Positions 52,830-55,618 of a DNA stretch of 55,618 nt are shown here, piece after piece (position 1 is the first letter of the stretch; the number at the start of each line of letters is the position of its first letter). A program made the position numbers and the translations under genes. The stretch is from an uncultured Clostridia bacterium (GTDB taxonomy: Bacteria > Bacillota > Clostridia > Christensenellales > Borkfalkiaceae). The stretch lies in NCBI GenBank assembly GCA_904374385.1, contig CAJFGA010000003.1:1-55618 (forward strand). Reading direction: 5' to 3'. The notes beneath the pieces were generated by a model. It saw nothing but the letters and a program-made list of their open reading frames with translations. It did no database searches and had not been told where the DNA came from.

Positions 52830-52880
52830 TTGACGAAGCGCCGCCGTTGCGCTATAATAAATGCAACTAAATTGGTTGCA
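52830..52880 (+). promoter_or_regulatory. Promoter and operator of the isc operon
   Basis: TTGACG (52830-52835), 17-bp spacer, TATAAT (52853-52858). The dyad TGCAAC-N7-GTTGCA (52862-52880) directly follows and covers the start point, so the Rrf2 protein encoded below likely represses its own operon. Confidence 0.8.
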
Positions 52881-52901
52881 ATTAGAGGAGGGACTGATCA
52901 T

Positions 52902-53378
52902 ATGCGTCTATCATCCAAATCGCAGTACGGGCTGAAAGCCTGCTTTATCTTAGCGCAAAATTATCCGGATCGGTGCGTGAGCGCCTCTCATCTGGAAAAG
53001 GAGATCGCCGTTTCCGGCAAATATATCGAAAAGATCATGCGCATGCTTTCGGGTGCGGGCATCGTGACGGCAGAGCGCGGGGTGACGGGCGGCTATAAGC
53101 TCCGCCGTGACCCCGCTTCGATCACGATCGGAGACGTCGCCCGCGCTTTAGAGGACAATATGGAGATCGCCGACTGCATCACGTCTACCTGCGAAAAGTG
53201 CGCCTCGGGCGAGGTATGGCGCAAGCTGTATGCGGGCATCAATGCCGTGCTCGATTCGATGACGCTGCAATCGGTGCTCGACGACCACGTCGAAGTGCGC
53301 GCCTGCAAATGCAACGCGGGCGAACGGGGAGACTGTGCGCCCGACTGCACCTGCGGCTGCAACGCCCAAGCGGTATAA
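52902..53378 (+). CDS. iscR: Rrf2/IscR-type iron-sulfur cluster regulator, 158 aa
   Basis: A winged helix-turn-helix of the Rrf2 family (MRLSSKSQYGLKACFILAQN; VTGGYKL in the wing) and a cluster-binding loop with Cys92, Cys97 and Cys100 (DCITSTCEKC). The C-terminal tail has seven further cysteines (RACKCNAGERGDC, PDCTCGC), unusual for IscR. It heads an iscS-iscU operon, so it most likely senses cluster supply. The ATG at 52902 has GGAGGG. Confidence 0.88.
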   Translation: MRLSSKSQYGLKACFILAQNYPDRCVSASHLEKEIAVSGKYIEKIMRMLSGAGIVTAERGVTGGYKLRRDPASITIGDVARALEDNMEIADCITSTCEKCASGEVWRKLYAGINAVLDSMTLQSVLDDHVEVRACKCNAGERGDCAPDCTCGCNAQAV

Positions 53379-53407
53379 CGGCATGCGGACAAAAAGAAGG
53401 AGATCGA

Positions 53408-54601
53408 ATGGATAAAATTTACTTTGATCACGCGGCGACGACCCCCGTCGATCCCCGCGTTTTAGAAAAGATGCTGCCCTACTTTACGCAAAATTTCGGC
53501 AATCCCAATTCGCAGCACAGCTTCGGGAGGCAGACGGTTTCCGCCGTCGACGACGCGCGCGATGCGATCGCGGCGTGCATCGGCGCAAAGCCTTCCGAAA
53601 TCTATTTTACGTCCGGCGGCACCGAGGCGGACAACTGGGCGCTGCGCGGCGCGGCATACGCCCTGGCCGGGCGCGGAAAACATCTCATCGTCAGCGCCGT
53701 CGAACATCCCGCCATGATTGCCACGGCAAAGGAACTCGCCAAAAAGGGATTTGAAGTTACCTTTGCCGAAGTGGACGAATACGGCACGGTCGACCTCGCA
53801 AAACTTGAAAGGGCGATCCGCCCCGATACCACCTTTGTCGGCGTGATGACGGCGAATAACGAGGTGGGCACTATACAGCCCGTCGGCGAAATCGCCGCGC
53901 TGTGCAAGGCGAAGGGATGCGTATTCTTTACCGACGCGGTACAGGCGGCGGGCGCGATCCCCCTGCGCGTAAAGGATATCGGGGCAGATATGCTTTCCTT
54001 TTCGGCGCATAAGTTTTACGGGCCGAAGGGGATCGGCGCGCTGTATATCCGTTCGGGGCTGAAGATCGAAAAGCTGATCACGGGCGGGCATCAAGAGCGC
54101 AACATGCGCGGCGGCACGACGAATGTGCCCGCCGTCGTCGGCATGGCAGAGGCGCTGCGCATCGCGTCCGAAAATTTGGAGGAAAACGCCGCCTATGTCG
54201 CGTCCCTGCGCGACCGCTTTATCCGCCGCGTGCAGAAGGAGATCCCTTACGTCCGCTGTAACGGGCATCCCGCGCATCGCCTGCCCGCCAACGCGAATTT
54301 TTCCTTCCGCTATATCGAGGGAGAGTCGCTCTTATTCAGCTTAGATCTCAAAGGCATCGCGGTGTCCTCCGGGTCGGCGTGTTCGTCCGGTTCGTTAGAA
54401 CCGTCGCACGTCCTCCTCGCGATGGGGCTGCCCGAAGGGCTGGCACATGGCTCGATCCGCTTTTCTTTCGGCAAAGACAATACCCCCGAACAGGTGGATT
54501 ATGCCGTAGACGCGCTCAAGGAGATCGTGGTCAAACTCAGGGCGCTTTCCCCGCTCTTTCCCAAAGAATTAAAGAACGAAGTTTTTCCAAAGGAGGAATG
54601 A
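53408..54601 (+). CDS. iscS: Cysteine desulfurase, NifS/IscS family, 397 aa
   Basis: A PLP enzyme that takes sulfur from cysteine for iron-sulfur clusters. It begins IYFDHAATTPVDP; PLP-binding Lys202 lies in SAHKFYGPKG, and the active Cys325 in SSGSACSSGS on a short loop as in IscS/NifS. Length is typical of the NifS clade of Clostridia. The ATG at 53408 has AAGGAG 5 nt upstream; the reading frame extending upstream overlaps iscR and is not used. Two bp separate it from iscU. Confidence 0.95.
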   Translation: MDKIYFDHAATTPVDPRVLEKMLPYFTQNFGNPNSQHSFGRQTVSAVDDARDAIAACIGAKPSEIYFTSGGTEADNWALRGAAYALAGRGKHLIVSAVEHPAMIATAKELAKKGFEVTFAEVDEYGTVDLAKLERAIRPDTTFVGVMTANNEVGTIQPVGEIAALCKAKGCVFFTDAVQAAGAIPLRVKDIGADMLSFSAHKFYGPKGIGALYIRSGLKIEKLITGGHQERNMRGGTTNVPAVVGMAEALRIASENLEENAAYVASLRDRFIRRVQKEIPYVRCNGHPAHRLPANANFSFRYIEGESLLFSLDLKGIAVSSGSACSSGSLEPSHVLLAMGLPEGLAHGSIRFSFGKDNTPEQVDYAVDALKEIVVKLRALSPLFPKELKNEVFPKEE

Positions 54602-54602
54602 A

Positions 54603-54974
54603 ATGTATACGCAGAAAGTGATGGAAGCCTTTCAAAACCCCAAAAATGTGGGCGAAATGGAAGATTACGACGGCATGGGCATGATCGGCAGCGAGGCGTG
54701 CGGCGATATCATGCAGGTATTTATCAAGGTAAAGGATAACGTCATTACCGACGCAAAGTTCAAGACGTTCGGCTGTGCCGCAGCGATCGCGACCTCTTCG
54801 ACCGCCACCGAGATGATCAAGGGGATGACGGTAGACGAGGCCTTGGAAGTGACGAATAAAAAGGTCATTGAAGTATTGGGCGGGCTGCCCCCGCAAAAAA
54901 TCCATTGCTCCGTGCTCGCCGAGCAGGCGATCAAAGCGGCGATCGAGGATTACCGAGCCAAGAGCGGGAAGTGA
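54603..54974 (+). CDS. iscU: Iron-sulfur cluster scaffold IscU/NifU N-terminal type, 123 aa
   Basis: Assembles clusters with sulfur from the desulfurase. Ligands Cys33, Asp35, Cys58 and Cys102 are all present (SEACGD, FGCAAAIA, KIHCSVLAEQA). It lacks the HscA-binding LPPVK motif of proteobacterial IscU, and its length matches the scaffold of iscR-iscS-iscU clusters in Clostridia. Confidence 0.94.
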   Translation: MYTQKVMEAFQNPKNVGEMEDYDGMGMIGSEACGDIMQVFIKVKDNVITDAKFKTFGCAAAIATSSTATEMIKGMTVDEALEVTNKKVIEVLGGLPPQKIHCSVLAEQAIKAAIEDYRAKSGK

Positions 54975-54981
54975 GGCCGAT

Positions 54982-55464
54982 ATGCGCAAGGCGGAAAGGG
55001 AAGTGATAGACCCCGCGCAAAAATGGGATATTCTGCTGCGCTGCCCCTACATGGTGCTGGCGATGCAAGGGGAGGGAGCGCCCTACCAAGTGCCGCTGAA
55101 CTTCGGTGCAGAGATGCAAAACGGCAAACTGTATTTGTATTTCCACTGTGCGAACGAGGGGACAAAGCTCTCCTTGCTCCGCAGCAATGCGGCAGTATCC
55201 TTTTGCGCGGCGAATATGCTGCGCGTCTTCAACAAAGGCACCGCTCCCTGCGGCTATACGACGGATTACGAAAGCGTATGCGGGCAGGGCAGGGCGGAAG
55301 TTCTGGAAGGCGAAGCCCGGCTGCACGGGCTGCAGGTTTTGATGGCGCACTATACGAAAGAACCGTTTGCCGCCGGCGCCTTTCAGGCGCACGCCCTCGC
55401 TTTGACGACCGTCGTCAAAATCGAGGTGGAAAGCTGGGCGGCAAAGCGCCTTGTCAGGGAATGA
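54982..55464 (+). CDS. Pyridoxamine 5'-phosphate oxidase-like flavoprotein, 160 aa
   Basis: A split-barrel FMN-binding fold of the PNPOx-like group that includes NimA nitroimidazole-resistance proteins. Visible are PYMVLAMQGEGAPYQVPLNF near the start and LYFHCANEGTKLSLLRSN (the HxAxxGxK phosphate/flavin motif of that group). The role is unspecified: flavin reductase or stress protection. Coupled 7 bp after iscU, so in the same operon. Confidence 0.82.
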   Translation: MRKAEREVIDPAQKWDILLRCPYMVLAMQGEGAPYQVPLNFGAEMQNGKLYLYFHCANEGTKLSLLRSNAAVSFCAANMLRVFNKGTAPCGYTTDYESVCGQGRAEVLEGEARLHGLQVLMAHYTKEPFAAGAFQAHALALTTVVKIEVESWAAKRLVRE

Positions 55465-55544
55465 CCGGGGGTATATTTTGTCGCGGGCAAATTGTAATAA
55501 ATTTGTAATATTTTTATGAGGTTAATAAAATATTAAAAAATGAG

Positions 55545-55573
55545 TTGCGATTATCCGCAAAGTTTGTTATAAT
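55545..55573 (+). promoter_or_regulatory. Promoter at the window edge
   Basis: TTGCGA (55545-55550), 17-bp spacer, TATAAT (55568-55573). It is followed by a dyad TTGATATT-N3-AATATCAA and then AAAGCCGCGGCTTT with a T run. The gene it drives, if any, is outside the window. Confidence 0.6.
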
Positions 55574-55618
55574 GTAAATAATTGATATTATAAATATCAA
55601 AAGCCGCGGCTTTTTTCA

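Noticed and set aside
53198-53407. N-terminal extension of the cysteine desulfurase
   Set aside because: It overlaps iscR, while the ATG at 53408 has a good ribosome site and the family N-terminus.

Overview
The window looks like chromosome from an anaerobic, Gram-positive member of the Bacillota (probably Clostridia, plausibly from the gut). The signs are strong AGGAGG-type ribosome sites, consensus sigma-A promoters, an asparagine T-box, diacylglyceryl-type lipoproteins, LplB/LplC-type sugar importers, a GPT-type collagen-like protein, and an oxygen-sensitive gene set (Crp/Fnr with ferredoxin, Rrf2-IscS-IscU, QueH). No species can be named from sequence alone.

Left flank (1-5341): a ferredoxin-like protein diverges from its Crp/Fnr-type regulator across a perfect palindrome. 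Then come a nitroreductase, the rRNA/tRNA methyltransferase pair trmN6-rsmI, a PHP-family histidinol-phosphatase and the 3' part of a collagen-like gene. Right flank (39851-55618): the 5' part of the same collagen-like gene behind a glycosyltransferase, tRNA-Arg(CCG), an AT-rich lipoprotein gene, a MATE exporter, a P-type cation ATPase, a MerR regulator with its divergent lipoprotein, T-box/asnB, queH, an XRE repressor with a small membrane protein, and an iscR-iscS-iscU cluster.

Between the two collagen halves lies a ~34.5 kb integrated element (5342-39850). A large serine recombinase sits at its left end and reads outwards. Both junctions share a GTAAC core flanked by nearly perfect inverted half-sites. 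Removing the DNA between the cores restores one in-frame collagen-like gene of 312 codons plus stop. The element shows no phage structural, replication or conjugation genes. Apart from the recombinase and a 61-residue companion, its cargo is carbohydrate utilisation.

The cargo has three transcription units. (1) A LacI regulator and a nine-gene operon: FucI-type isomerase, AlsE/Rpe-type epimerase, PfkB kinase, a surface-anchored protein, a sugar-binding lipoprotein, a DUF6259-like secreted protein, two permeases and a GH172/DUF2961 enzyme. (2) A cytoplasmic GH78-like and GH35-like pair. (3) An AraC regulator divergent from an LplB/LplC/solute-binding importer operon that also encodes two unknown membrane proteins, a beta-helix lipoprotein and an 1867-residue modular lipoprotein. 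Neither importer brings its own ATPase. Together these suggest capture of a glycan outside the cell, import of oligosaccharides, intracellular trimming, and entry of a D-arabinose/L-fucose-configured sugar into central metabolism by isomerase, kinase and epimerase. Two genes of the first operon carry in-frame TAA codons, so that part may be decaying.
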